Assembly (NCBI GenBank): GCA_951812535.1
Contig: CATOSK010000003.1
Span: 221,001 to 285,000, forward strand
Reading direction: 5' to 3'
Length of the DNA: 64,000 nt
Origin: an uncultured Dehalococcoidia bacterium
GTDB lineage: Bacteria > Chloroflexota > Dehalococcoidia > Lucifugimonadales > UBA3495
Below, one piece after another: positions 17,151 through 25,759 of the stretch. How positions within the stretch are numbered: the stretch's first letter is position 1; every line of letters begins with the position of its first letter. Made by a program: the position numbers and the translations under genes. The notes beneath the pieces are model-generated. The model was not told the origin of the DNA. It did no database searches and worked only from the letters and a program-made list of their open reading frames with translations.

Positions 17151-17954
17151 GTGACAACCCTGGAAGAACGTTACCGACAAGGCATGAAGATGAGGGACAC
17201 TCTCGCCGGGGGAGACCTGACCCACTACGTCCTCCCTGGCGTCGACGTTCTCGCTCCAGACCTCAAGCGCATAATTGATGAGTCCTTGTTTGGCGCAATT
17301 TGGAGCCGGGAGGGCCTCGACTTGAAGCTTCGCTGCGTCGCCACCCTCTCGGCCCTAATGGCCTTGGGCAACCTGACTCTGCTCCGGCGGACCATCCAGC
17401 GGTGTCTTAACGTCGGGCTGGAACCCGGCCAGGTGGTCGAAGTGTTCATTCAGATGACCTTCTACGTCGGCGTACCCGCCGTCGAGGAGGCCATGAACCT
17501 GACCAAGGAAATCTTCGAGGAACACGGTATCCGCTACACGCCCACCCGGGCCTACGACACCCACCGCACTACCGACGAACTTTACGAAGAAGGCCTCCGT
17601 GTCCACGAAGAGTACATCGCCGACATCACTGCGTATCGCACCGACGAACCCGACTCCCAGGAAAACCAGCTCGACCGCATCATCAACGAGTACCATTGGG
17701 GCGCTATCCACAACCGGCCGAATCTGGATAAGAAGGCCCGGGTCATCTGTAGCTTGGCTTCCATGACCGTCCTTGGCCAGTATGACCGCCAGCTCCGCGC
17801 CCGTATCGAAAGCGCCCTCCGCATCGGCATGACCCCCCAGGAAATCATGGAGGTCTTTATCCAGCTCACCATGTATGGGGGTTACTTCAACACCCGCACA
17901 GCCATGCGTGTCGCCCGATCGGTGTTCGTGGAACAGGGAAGGGCCGTCAGCTAG
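17151..17954 (+). CDS. Carboxymuconolactone decarboxylase family protein, tandem domains
   Basis: 267 residues from a GTG start behind CAGGAGGC. Two CMD domains are visible, about 35-125 and 165-255. Each carries the family core, NVGLEPGQVVEVFIQMTFYVGVPAVEEAM in the first and RIGMTPQEIMEVFIQLTMYGGYF in the second. No CxxC is present, so it is not AhpD-type peroxidase. The family includes aromatic ring-cleavage decarboxylases and many proteins of unknown role. It precedes an alpha/beta hydrolase, the classical neighbour of CMD in the beta-ketoadipate pathway, although that hydrolase is atypical here. Confidence 0.8.
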   Translation: MTTLEERYRQGMKMRDTLAGGDLTHYVLPGVDVLAPDLKRIIDESLFGAIWSREGLDLKLRCVATLSALMALGNLTLLRRTIQRCLNVGLEPGQVVEVFIQMTFYVGVPAVEEAMNLTKEIFEEHGIRYTPTRAYDTHRTTDELYEEGLRVHEEYIADITAYRTDEPDSQENQLDRIINEYHWGAIHNRPNLDKKARVICSLASMTVLGQYDRQLRARIESALRIGMTPQEIMEVFIQLTMYGGYFNTRTAMRVARSVFVEQGRAVS

Positions 17955-18053
17955 CCAAATACTCTCGGCGCGGGGCTCCTTTCGGCACCGGTTCCTCCGG
18001 AGGGTGTCCCTGAGAGGAATCCCGACCACAATTTTGTCCACGGAGGTGAAGTC

Positions 18054-18848
18054 TTGAGAATCAAGCTGGACGACGGGATCGAGTTGTTCTATACGGTGGA
18101 CGACTTCACCGACCCCTGGACCGAGCCGGAAACCGTGGTCATGCACCACGGTATGGCCAAGAGCCACAAGCTGTGGTTCGGCTGGGTGCCCATCATCGCT
18201 CGCCATTACCGGGTCATCCGCTACGACATGCGGGGCATGGGCGACTCCGGCGTGCCGGAGCCCGGCTACCCCTGGACCCTGGACAACTTCGCCAAGGACC
18301 TGGCCGAGGTGGTTGATAAGCTGGAATTGGAGAAGTTCCACCTCATTGGCGAGACCGTGGGAGGCTCCATATCCATGCGCTACGCCACCCTCCACCAGGA
18401 CCGGCTCCTGTCGCTGACCGCCTGCACTTCCCCCACCAACTTCGGCGACCCCCACCACGGTGAGAGCGCCGACCTCATCGAAAAGGAAGGCGTCGCCGCT
18501 TGGGTGGAAAGCACCATTGGCCGCCGCCTCGACCCCCAGATCGTCGACCCCGCCTACATCCGCTGGTACGCTGGCCTGATGGCCAGGACCCCCGCCCACG
18601 TTGTCGCCGGCTTCCAGCGCCACGCCGAAGGCGACCTGCGGCCTCTGTTGCCCGAGGTTAAGACCCCCACCCTCATAATTGCCGCCGCGGCCCTCCGGGA
18701 AGAAGTCCTCGGCGACTTCCGGGACGCCTCCTCCCTGTTTCCCAATGGGAGGCGCGTGGTCTTCCCCGGCGTCGCCGGATTCGTCCAGCACATCCTCCCC
18801 GTCCCCTGCGCCCGGGTCTGGCTGGACTTCGCCCAAGGCTTGGACTGA
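18054..18848 (+). CDS. Alpha/beta hydrolase fold protein with altered catalytic residues
   Basis: 264 residues from a TTG start with GGAGGTGA upstream. The fold is clear: HHGMAKSHKLWFGW (oxyanion region), YRVIRYDMRGMGDSG near 52-65 and FHLIGETVGGSISMRY near 95-110. The nucleophile elbow reads G-E-T-V-G, with threonine at about 101 instead of Ser, Cys or Asp. Near the C-terminus, where GxGH normally supplies histidine, the sequence is FPGVAGFVQH, with Gly at the usual place and a His four residues later. It may be non-hydrolytic or use a changed mechanism. The neighbours (CMD, PrpD, SDR) suggest 3-oxoadipate-enol-lactonase-like ancestry. Confidence 0.78.
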   Translation: MRIKLDDGIELFYTVDDFTDPWTEPETVVMHHGMAKSHKLWFGWVPIIARHYRVIRYDMRGMGDSGVPEPGYPWTLDNFAKDLAEVVDKLELEKFHLIGETVGGSISMRYATLHQDRLLSLTACTSPTNFGDPHHGESADLIEKEGVAAWVESTIGRRLDPQIVDPAYIRWYAGLMARTPAHVVAGFQRHAEGDLRPLLPEVKTPTLIIAAAALREEVLGDFRDASSLFPNGRRVVFPGVAGFVQHILPVPCARVWLDFAQGLD

Positions 18849-18902
18849 ATCCATAGCCCAATTCCCGTTGGATTCCGCCAACATTTCCCAAGAGGTGGCT
18901 TT

Positions 18903-20306
18903 TTGCCCGACTCCCTGAGCCGCACTTTCGCTCGTTATGTAACGTCCCTGCAATACGGAGGGTTGCCCCCCGAGGCCGTGGACAAGGTAAAGGCCTCGGT
19001 GCTCCACGCCCTTATCGTTTCCATCATCGGGTTGGACACCATCCACGGCAGGGCGGCGGTGGAGTTGGTTAAAGAGGAGGAAACGAAGCCCGACGGCGCA
19101 ACCATCCTCGCTGCGGGCGGAAAGGCCACCCGCTGTGGCGCGGCCTTCGCCAACAGCAAGCTAATGCACGCCACCAACCAGTCCGACTCCTACCGGATGC
19201 TGACCCACCCCGGCCCCTGCGTCATCCCCGCGGCCCTGGCGACCGCCGAGTTGGCGGGTAGCTCCGGCCAGCAGTTCCTCACCGCCCTCGCCGCCGGTTA
19301 CGAGGTCGAGTCCCGCATCGCCGGCGACTTCATCCCTTCTGTCCAGGCTCGCGGCTTCCGCTCCAGCCCTCTCTTCGGAACTCTGGGCGCGGCCGTGGGC
19401 ACCGGCAAGCTGCTGGGCCTGACCGAAGACCAGATGGTAACCGCCCTGGCCCTGGCCTGCACCTTCACCGCCGGCACCAACGAGGGCCCCCGCTCCGGTG
19501 GGCGCGAGATGATGTTCCACGAGCCCCAGGCCACCCGCAGCGGCATCATGGCCGCCCTGCTGGCCCGCGAAAACGTGCAGGGGTCCGAGACTTCTCTGGA
19601 AGGAGACGCCGGGTTTTACAACGCCTTCACCGGCAACAACCGGGGCGAGCTTTCCTATGTCTTCCAGGGGCCAGATCAAGTCTCCTTCGACCACGTTGTG
19701 GCTGAGTTGGGCAACCGCTGGGAGCTGATGCATGTCGTCCCCAAAATTTATCCCACCGCCGGCTACAACTGCCCCGTCATCGAGTTGATGACCGGCATCC
19801 GCGCCTCCCACGACCTGCCCATCGGGGAAATCGAAAAGATCACCGTGGACATGAACTGGCTGGAAACCACCTACCCGTCACCGGCCTTCCCCAACCTGAC
19901 CCGTACCTCCCCCGGCGTCGGTAGCACCCATTACTTCACCGCCTACACGTGCGTCCACGGCAGCTACCCGCCCCTGCGCCAGCGCATCGAGGCCGGGGAA
20001 GCTTCCCCCGGGGACGAGTCGGCGGTGATGGACCTGCTGAAGCGCACAGAGGTGCTCGGACACCAGGACCGTCCCGCCTTCTCCCCCCGCATCACCGTTT
20101 TGATGAAAGACGGCACCACCTACCAGGGCGAGTACAGCGGGCAGGAGCTGGAATGGGACCTGGAAACCGAGTCCCGCCGGATCAGCGCCCTCTTTGAGGA
20201 CATCGACTGGCCCGCGGGCAAGCTCGACTCCCTGGTCGAGACCGTATCCCTCCTGGACGAAGAACCCGACCTCTCCAACCTCGTCAGCCTCTGCGTACCC
20301 GACTAG
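18903..20306 (+). CDS. MmgE/PrpD family protein
   Basis: 467 residues from a TTG start behind AAGAGGTGG. The two-domain PrpD fold is supported by LARYVTSL-like start (FARYVTSLQYGG), KASVLHALIVSIIGLDTI, HATNQSDSY near residues 94-102, HPGPCVIPAALATAE near 106-120, AAGYEVESRIAGDF and GTLGAAVGTGKLLGLTEDQ. Characterised members are 2-methylcitrate dehydratase, iminodisuccinate epimerase and cis-aconitate decarboxylase. No other methylcitrate-cycle gene is adjacent. Its place between the hydrolase and the SDR points to dehydration or isomerisation of a pathway acid. Confidence 0.88.
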   Translation: MPDSLSRTFARYVTSLQYGGLPPEAVDKVKASVLHALIVSIIGLDTIHGRAAVELVKEEETKPDGATILAAGGKATRCGAAFANSKLMHATNQSDSYRMLTHPGPCVIPAALATAELAGSSGQQFLTALAAGYEVESRIAGDFIPSVQARGFRSSPLFGTLGAAVGTGKLLGLTEDQMVTALALACTFTAGTNEGPRSGGREMMFHEPQATRSGIMAALLARENVQGSETSLEGDAGFYNAFTGNNRGELSYVFQGPDQVSFDHVVAELGNRWELMHVVPKIYPTAGYNCPVIELMTGIRASHDLPIGEIEKITVDMNWLETTYPSPAFPNLTRTSPGVGSTHYFTAYTCVHGSYPPLRQRIEAGEASPGDESAVMDLLKRTEVLGHQDRPAFSPRITVLMKDGTTYQGEYSGQELEWDLETESRRISALFEDIDWPAGKLDSLVETVSLLDEEPDLSNLVSLCVPD

Positions 20307-20344
20307 CGGAACGACTAACCCTCGCAATAAAGGAAGACATGATT

Positions 20345-21139
20345 ATGCCCACGGGAATTGAAGGAAAGGTTGCCCTCGTAACCGGCGGGAGCATGGGAAT
20401 TGGCCGCGCCACCGCCACAGCCCTCGCCCGGGAAGGAGCCAGGGTCGCCATCTGCGCCCGGGGCTTGGACACCCTCAAGCAGACCGCCCGGGAAATTCAG
20501 GACAGCACCGGCTCCACTGTCGTCCCCATCCGCGCCGACATGACCAGCACTGAGGACATCACCATGCTGGTGTGGTCCACCATCACCGAGCTCGGCCACA
20601 TCGACATCCTCGTCAATAACGCCGTCAACTCCACCACCGCGAGGGCCAGCGAACTCCCCGACGACGTCATCCTCAACCACATCAACACCAAGGTCATGGG
20701 ATACATCCGCTGCTCCCGCGAGGTCGTCTCCTCCATGAAGCACAAAGGTGGCGGACGTATCGTAAACATTGCAGGGATGGGCGCCCGCAACTCCAGCGCC
20801 ACCAACCCCGGCTCCGGCATCACCAACTCCGGGATTGCCGCCTACACCAAGTCGCTGGCCGACGACGTAGCCGCGGATGGCATCCTCGTCAACTGCATCC
20901 ACCCCGGCAGTACCCTGACCCAGCGCCAGATGCAACTCATCGATGAGCGGGCAGCTCGGGAAGGCATCACCGCTGACGAAGTTATGCAGCGCACCGTCGC
21001 CAACATCCCCATCGGCCGCATGGTACAGCCCGAGGACATCGCCAACCTCGCCCTCTTCCTCATATCCGACCAGGCCAGCGCCATCACCGGCCAGACCATC
21101 GCCGTCGACGGCGGCGCTGGAAGAGGAGTGGTGTATTAG
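20345..21139 (+). CDS. SDR family oxidoreductase lacking the YxxxK motif
   Basis: 264 residues. The ATG at 20345 is preferred because AGGAAG lies eight bases before it; an ATG six bases earlier is too close. The cofactor-binding TGGSMGIG and DILVNNA blocks are intact. At the catalytic place the sequence reads GSGITNSGIAAYTKSLA. Aligning TKSLA with the usual SASKAAVxxLTKSLA puts Ser at the tyrosine place (about 157) and Asn at the lysine place (about 161). The preceding strand ends IVNIAGMGA without the usual serine. It may bind nucleotide without classical dehydrogenase chemistry, or belong to a divergent SDR clade. Confidence 0.82.
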   Translation: MPTGIEGKVALVTGGSMGIGRATATALAREGARVAICARGLDTLKQTAREIQDSTGSTVVPIRADMTSTEDITMLVWSTITELGHIDILVNNAVNSTTARASELPDDVILNHINTKVMGYIRCSREVVSSMKHKGGGRIVNIAGMGARNSSATNPGSGITNSGIAAYTKSLADDVAADGILVNCIHPGSTLTQRQMQLIDERAAREGITADEVMQRTVANIPIGRMVQPEDIANLALFLISDQASAITGQTIAVDGGAGRGVVY

Positions 21140-21191
21140 GCGCTCTGCCCCCCTCCCCGCGCGGCCCGGGTCCGGTCAGGCCAGCACTCCC

Positions 21192-22139
21192 GTGAGCATC
21201 GTGCGCCAAGTAGTCCTGTCTCCCCGGCTGTGGCCCCACATGCTGCTGGCTTTCTGCTTCTCGGCGGCAGTTGTGGGTTGTATCCAGCCGCCCAGCCAGT
21301 CAGCTCCCGCCATCCCCGTAGGCGGCCCGGAATTCAGCGCCATCCTTGTCAACAGCGACCTCTCCGTCGGCGTCAACCGCGTTGCTTTCGGTCTGGTGGA
21401 CCGGGACAACCTGCCCGTCCGCGCCGATGCAGCCACGGTCCAGACGGTCTACTTTCCCCCGGGAGTCGACCAGGGAGAAATCCGCCAGACCACCACCGCC
21501 CGCTTCCGGCCCTGGCCCGGAGAACAGCGGGGAGTCTTCGCGGCAACCCTGGAATTTGACTCCCCTGGCGAGGGAACCAAGGACGTCCCCGCTCTCTGGG
21601 GACTGAACATCACCGCCTCCACCGCCGACGGAAAGGAAGTCGAAGCACAGACCGTCGCCCGCGTCGCTGCCCAATCGAAATCCCCCGGCATCGGGCAGCC
21701 CGCTCCCCGCAGCGTCACCCCCGCTGCCGCGGACAACCCGGACCTATCCACCATTTCCACCGCGCCCAGTCCCGACCCTGACCTCTACCGACTGTCGGTC
21801 CACGAGGCCCTGGATGACGGCAAGCCCCTCGTTGTCTCCTTCTCCACCCCCGCCTTCTGCGTCACCGCCACCTGCGGCCCCCAACTTGACGAAATCTCTT
21901 CCCTGAAAGAAAAACACAGGAACAAGGCCAACTTCATCCACGTCGAGGTCGTCGAAGACCCCCACCTGCTGAAGGAAGGACGGCCCGCCGCCCATTGGGT
22001 GGCCGCCGTGGAAGAGTGGGGATTGATTAGCGAGCCCTGGACCTTCGTGGTCGACTCCAACGGACTCGTCCAGGCCAAGTTCGAGCAGTACAGCCCTGCT
22101 GAGGACATCGAGGCTGCCCTGCTCCCTCTGCTCCCCTAG
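21192..22139 (+). CDS. Lipoprotein with thioredoxin-like domain
   Basis: 315 residues. The frame is open into the SDR gene, so the start was chosen at GTG 21192, which gives arginines, a hydrophobic stretch MLLAFCFSAAVVGC and a lipobox cysteine. The middle (about 35-190) is an all-beta-looking domain with DLSVGVNRVAFGLVDRDN, similar to invasin/copper-binding type beta sandwiches. The C-terminal 110 residues are thioredoxin-like: GKPLVVSFSTPAFC, then CxxxxC spacing (FCVTATCGP), and WTFVVDSNGLVQAKFE. Likely an extracytoplasmic redox or metal-delivery lipoprotein. It begins 52 bp after the SDR stop. Confidence 0.7.
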   Translation: MSIVRQVVLSPRLWPHMLLAFCFSAAVVGCIQPPSQSAPAIPVGGPEFSAILVNSDLSVGVNRVAFGLVDRDNLPVRADAATVQTVYFPPGVDQGEIRQTTTARFRPWPGEQRGVFAATLEFDSPGEGTKDVPALWGLNITASTADGKEVEAQTVARVAAQSKSPGIGQPAPRSVTPAAADNPDLSTISTAPSPDPDLYRLSVHEALDDGKPLVVSFSTPAFCVTATCGPQLDEISSLKEKHRNKANFIHVEVVEDPHLLKEGRPAAHWVAAVEEWGLISEPWTFVVDSNGLVQAKFEQYSPAEDIEAALLPLLP

Positions 22140-22145
22140 CCTGCC

Positions 22146-22478
22146 TCAGTCCTCCGTCCGTACCGCCACCAGCCGCCCGCCCTTTTCCCGGTAGGTCACC
22201 AGCACCGTCTGCCCAAAGAGAGCGTGTTCCTTCAAATGGGATGGCGTAAATCCCACAAAGCCCTCCGTTACGAACACGTACTCCCCGCCTCCTTCATCCC
22301 GCACCCGCAGGGTCTCCACTTCCGTGATGGAGCGGGCAACCACCTCAACGACATGACCCCGCACCTGCCGCAGCCCTTCATTCGGTCCCTCGGAGGAGGA
22401 GTCGCAGCCGGTGGCCGCCAGAAACAACGCCACCAGCGCTACCGCAACCATGCCCGCCGACGGCCATGAAGTAAACAT
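22146..22478 (-). CDS. Small predicted lipoprotein
   Basis: 110 residues beginning MFTSWPSAGMVAVALVALFL and ending the signal with LAATGC, a good lipobox. The mature 85 residues contain two beta-rich segments (VRGHVVEVVARSITEVETLRV and ALFGQTVLVTYREKGG) that look like a small OB- or SH3-like barrel. No known family was recognised. It converges with the thioredoxin-like lipoprotein gene, the stops lying only 6 bp apart, and is upstream-adjacent to the exporter genes on the opposite side. Confidence 0.65.
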   Translation of the reverse strand: MFTSWPSAGMVAVALVALFLAATGCDSSSEGPNEGLRQVRGHVVEVVARSITEVETLRVRDEGGGEYVFVTEGFVGFTPSHLKEHALFGQTVLVTYREKGGRLVAVRTED

Positions 22479-22557
22479 GGGCCTATCTTAAGCCGTGCGC
22501 CGGAGAATGGTCACCCGGCCTTCGGGAAAGGTGACGGGAAATTCCGGTTGCCCCGGT

Positions 22558-23649
22558 TCAGCTGAACCGGAACACCTTGATGGCAACCGCCGACGTCGCG
22601 GCGATCCACCCTCCCAGGGCCGCCAGTTGCGGCCACACCTGGACCAGTGAGGCATTGTCTATCCCAACGTCCCGCAGGGCCGACAGCATGGGCGTCAACG
22701 GAAGGACCTCCGCCGCATAGGGCAGCAGCCACGGCAGCGAAGTCGTCGAGAAGAATGTCCCCGCCAGGAATATCATCGGCAGGACGATGACGTTGCCCAT
22801 GCTCGACGCCGCTGAAGGCGTATTGGCCCAGGCTGACAGGATGAACCCTATGTTCAGGAAAACCACGCTGCCCAGCACAACTATGAGCATCATCCAGGCC
22901 AGGTTGCCGTGAAGTTCCGCCCCAAACACGAACACGCCGACCCCCAGGATGATCCCCGCCTGCACCAGCGCCAGCACCAGGTGTGCAACAATCTCCGCCG
23001 CGAAATACTTCCGGATCGCCAGCGGCGTCACCAGCATCCGCTTCAGAATCGACTGGTTCCGGTAGACGCTGATCTTGACCGCGATCGAGATGATGGAGTT
23101 GGCCATTACCCCCAGGCACACCAGCCCCAGCAGCGCCACGTCAAAATATGAAGACCCCGCGTAAGGCTCCCGCTTCGACTCGATCTCTGCAACCTCCAAC
23201 GCGGGAAAGCTCGTCCCTGCAGATGCCACGATGTTTCCAACGGCCCCTGCAACCAGTTGGTTCTGTTCCCGGCCCCGGCTGCCATGGACCAGTGCCACCC
23301 GGTCTCCGCCTGTCCCGGACGCCTCTGTGCCGCCGGTTGCCCCAACCCCGTATCCGGCCGGAATGGTCAGGAAATAGTCCAAATCCCCCGCTTCCAGCCT
23401 CGCCCTTGTCCCCGCCGGGTCGCTGGAGGCAATGACCTGGAGCGAATCCAGGCCGGATAGCTCTTCGACCAGCGCTGCGGAAGCGTCGGACTGCGCCAGG
23501 TCAACGACTTCCAGCGTAGCCGGTCGGCCTCCAAACCCATCGAACAGCCCGAACACCACCACCAGGGTCAACGGGAAGAACAACGCCCAGAAAGTCGTTT
23601 GGCGGTTGCGCGCCATCATCTTGAAATTGGCCAGGGTCAACGGCAGCAT
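22558..23649 (-). CDS. ABC-2 type transporter permease
   Basis: 363 residues with an N-terminal membrane helix (TFWALFFPLTLVVVFGLFDGF), a roughly 120-residue extracytoplasmic domain containing LDYFLTIPAGYGVGA, and five further hydrophobic segments in the C-terminal half, including LGVGVFVFGAELHG, IVVLGSVVFLNIGFILSAWA and IVLPMIFLAGTFFST. This is the ABC2_membrane_3 layout used by drug, lipid or sodium exporters. The ATPase gene lies 84 bp upstream, separated by a repeat hairpin, so the two form one exporter. Substrate unknown. Confidence 0.85.
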   Translation of the reverse strand: MLPLTLANFKMMARNRQTTFWALFFPLTLVVVFGLFDGFGGRPATLEVVDLAQSDASAALVEELSGLDSLQVIASSDPAGTRARLEAGDLDYFLTIPAGYGVGATGGTEASGTGGDRVALVHGSRGREQNQLVAGAVGNIVASAGTSFPALEVAEIESKREPYAGSSYFDVALLGLVCLGVMANSIISIAVKISVYRNQSILKRMLVTPLAIRKYFAAEIVAHLVLALVQAGIILGVGVFVFGAELHGNLAWMMLIVVLGSVVFLNIGFILSAWANTPSAASSMGNVIVLPMIFLAGTFFSTTSLPWLLPYAAEVLPLTPMLSALRDVGIDNASLVQVWPQLAALGGWIAATSAVAIKVFRFS

Positions 23650-23670
23650 CGTCAGTAGCTATCTCGAAAG

Positions 23671-23710
23671 TCCCTTCCCCCTTGACGGGGGAGGGTTAGG
23701 ATGGGGGTGA
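23671..23710. repeat. Hairpin-forming intergenic repeat, copy 1
   Basis: CCTTCCCCCTTGACGGGGGAGG folds as a hairpin and is followed by GTTAGGATGGGGG. The same order (TCCCTTCCCC, GACGGGGGA, AGGATGG) recurs at 60552-60608. It sits between the two exporter genes. Confidence 0.55.
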
Positions 23711-23733
23711 AAACTCGATGCTCACACATCCCC

Positions 23734-24738
23734 TTAGTCCCTTAGCTCGTTCCCGGTCAAAGTCAGAAAGACATCCTCCAGAGTGACCGGGGATACCTCC
23801 ATCCGTTCCAGCTTGATGCCCTGTCCGACTATTTGCTCCAGCACCGTATCCAACGCCCTCGGCTCGTCCGCCAATCTTAGGATATAAGCGTTGCCCGGAA
23901 AGACATCCTCGTTGGGACCGTGTCCGTTGCCGCTGCTACTACCGCTTCCGTTGCCAATCCTTGACCCGGTGCTATCCCCGGGAGCCTGGACATAAACACA
24001 CGCCTCGTTCAGGGCTGCCACCTGCCATTCCGACAGCGGTTCGGAGGGAACCAGGTTCACGGTGTAGGTGGACTGCAGTTGGTTGATCAGGTTTTGCGGG
24101 GTGTCCGCCGACAACAGCTTCCCCATGTCCATTATCGCCAGACGGTCGCAGAGGGTCTCCGCCTCTTCCATGTAGTGGGTGGTCAGGACCACCGTCACCC
24201 CCCGCTGGTTGATCTCCCGTATCAGCCCCCACAGGTTCCGCCGCGATTGGGGGTCCAGGCCCGTGGTGGGTTCGTCCAGGATGACCATTTCGGGATCGTT
24301 CACCAGGCTGGCCGCCACCGTGAATCGTTGCTGCTGGCCGCCCGAAAGCTGACGCACCCGGCGTGATGCCTGGTCGGCCAGCCCCACCTGCTCCAGGAGG
24401 GCATCAGGCGATAGCCTCTTGGGGTAAAAACTGCCCAGGAGCGCGAGAATTTCCCGCAGGGTGAGGTAGTCGAAATAGGCGGAGGACTGGAGCTGGACGC
24501 CGATCCGTGCCTTGATACGAGAAGGCTGCCGCTGAACGTCCATCCCGAGAACGCTCACGCTGCCTTCCGTGGGTTTTTGCAGGCCCTCGATTATCTCGAG
24601 GGTGGTGGTCTTGCCGGCTCCGTTGGGACCGAGAATCCCGAATACCTCGCCTGGCTTGACCGAAAAGGAAACCTGGTCTACTGCGGTGATAGCGCCGAAC
24701 CGCTTGACAAGGCCTTCTACCCGAATCGCCGCATCCAT
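23734..24738 (-). CDS. ABC transporter ATP-binding protein
   Basis: 334 residues starting at MDAAIRVEGLVKRFG; the frame is open 17 codons upstream but without family similarity. Walker A is GPNGAGKTTT near residues 39-48, the signature is LSGGQQQR, Walker B is MVILDEPTTGLDP and the switch is TTHYMEEAE. The C-terminal part (about 245-275) contains a low-complexity Gly/Ser/Asn stretch that is unusual for this family. It energises the permease encoded downstream. No clear ribosome site precedes the ATG, so a leaderless start is possible. Divergent from ctaA with about 55 bp between. Confidence 0.87.
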   Translation of the reverse strand: MDAAIRVEGLVKRFGAITAVDQVSFSVKPGEVFGILGPNGAGKTTTLEIIEGLQKPTEGSVSVLGMDVQRQPSRIKARIGVQLQSSAYFDYLTLREILALLGSFYPKRLSPDALLEQVGLADQASRRVRQLSGGQQQRFTVAASLVNDPEMVILDEPTTGLDPQSRRNLWGLIREINQRGVTVVLTTHYMEEAETLCDRLAIMDMGKLLSADTPQNLINQLQSTYTVNLVPSEPLSEWQVAALNEACVYVQAPGDSTGSRIGNGSGSSSGNGHGPNEDVFPGNAYILRLADEPRALDTVLEQIVGQGIKLERMEVSPVTLEDVFLTLTGNELRD

Positions 24739-24793
24739 GATAACATTGAGAATTATATCACAATCGCTTCTGCGCCCCATGGTCGGCAACTGA

Positions 24794-25759
24794 ATGGCAT
24801 CGACGGAACCCGGCAGTTTTCTCCACGACCCCCACCGGACTCACCGGTGGCTCCGGTCAATATCCGTCATTACCGTTGTCGCGGCATTTGCTCTGGTGGT
24901 CCTCGGCGGAGTCGTGAGAGTGACCGGCTCCGGCTTGGGTTGCCCCGATTGGCCCCTCTGTTACGGCAACGTGCTGCCCCCTCTGGAATTTGCCGCCATC
25001 CTTGAGTATTCCCACCGCTTCGTTGCTTCCGTGGTCGTTGGGCCCCTTATAATCGCAACCTGCGTCACCATCTGGATCTCCTACCGCAGCGAACCGTGGC
25101 TGACCATCCCCTCCATCCTGGCCGTTATCCTCTTGATCGGACAGGCCCTCCTGGGGGGCGTCACCGTCCTCCAGGAACTGCCCGGGGAAATCGTCGCCGC
25201 CCACCTGGCCGTCGCCGAGGCCCTGCTGGCCTGTCTGGTTCTCATGGCGGTCGTGGCATTCAAGGGCCCCCTGGTGGGACGTGAGGCCGATGCCCCCAAC
25301 GACCGGTTTCCCGCCCTCGCCTTGTGGTCGGTGCTGGCCATATACCTGCTTATTCTCTCCGGCTCATTCGTCACCGCCACCGACTCCACCCGTGTCTGCG
25401 CTACCTGGCCCCTCTGCCAGGGAGAGGTGTTTCCCAAGGATATGGAACCCGCCATTAACATGGGGCACCGCTACGTCGCGCTGCTGGCCGGTTTGTTTGT
25501 CCTGTACAGCGTCCACCTTGGCTTCCGGGGACGGCAGCGTCCCAAGGACATCCGTATGCTTTCCATGTCGGTGGCCGCCCTCCTGATGATCCAGGTCTTG
25601 GTCGGCGCGGTCGCCGTCTGGACCCAGTTCCCCCAGTGGAGCCTCGCCCTTCACCTGGCCCTTGGATCGCTGGTCTGGATCTGCATGACCGGAACCGCAT
25701 TCGCCGCTGCAACCCGACCCGGCAGGCTCATTCCCGGTATTCGCGGGACGTCGCCGTGA
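24794..25759 (+). CDS. ctaA: Heme A synthase, COX15/CtaA family
   Basis: 321-residue integral membrane protein with about eight hydrophobic segments. It oxidises the C8 methyl of heme O to give heme A for the oxidase encoded downstream. Two cysteine pairs typical of Bacillus-type CtaA are visible, GCPDWPLCYG near residues 49-58 and CATWPLCQG near 196-204. Conserved histidines lie in EYSHRF, AAHLAVAE, MGHRYVALLAG and ALHLALGS. The stop overlaps the next gene as GTGA, so translational coupling to ctaB is expected. Confidence 0.93.
   Translation: MASTEPGSFLHDPHRTHRWLRSISVITVVAAFALVVLGGVVRVTGSGLGCPDWPLCYGNVLPPLEFAAILEYSHRFVASVVVGPLIIATCVTIWISYRSEPWLTIPSILAVILLIGQALLGGVTVLQELPGEIVAAHLAVAEALLACLVLMAVVAFKGPLVGREADAPNDRFPALALWSVLAIYLLILSGSFVTATDSTRVCATWPLCQGEVFPKDMEPAINMGHRYVALLAGLFVLYSVHLGFRGRQRPKDIRMLSMSVAALLMIQVLVGAVAVWTQFPQWSLALHLALGSLVWICMTGTAFAAATRPGRLIPGIRGTSP

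Noticed and set aside
17355..19046. 563-codon open frame on the minus strand
   Set aside because: It lies wholly antisense to the CMD and hydrolase genes, has no family similarity, and long antisense frames are expected in GC-rich coding DNA.
20943..21191. Upstream extension of the thioredoxin-like lipoprotein frame
   Set aside because: It overlaps the SDR gene; the GTG at 21192 gives a proper signal peptide and lipobox.
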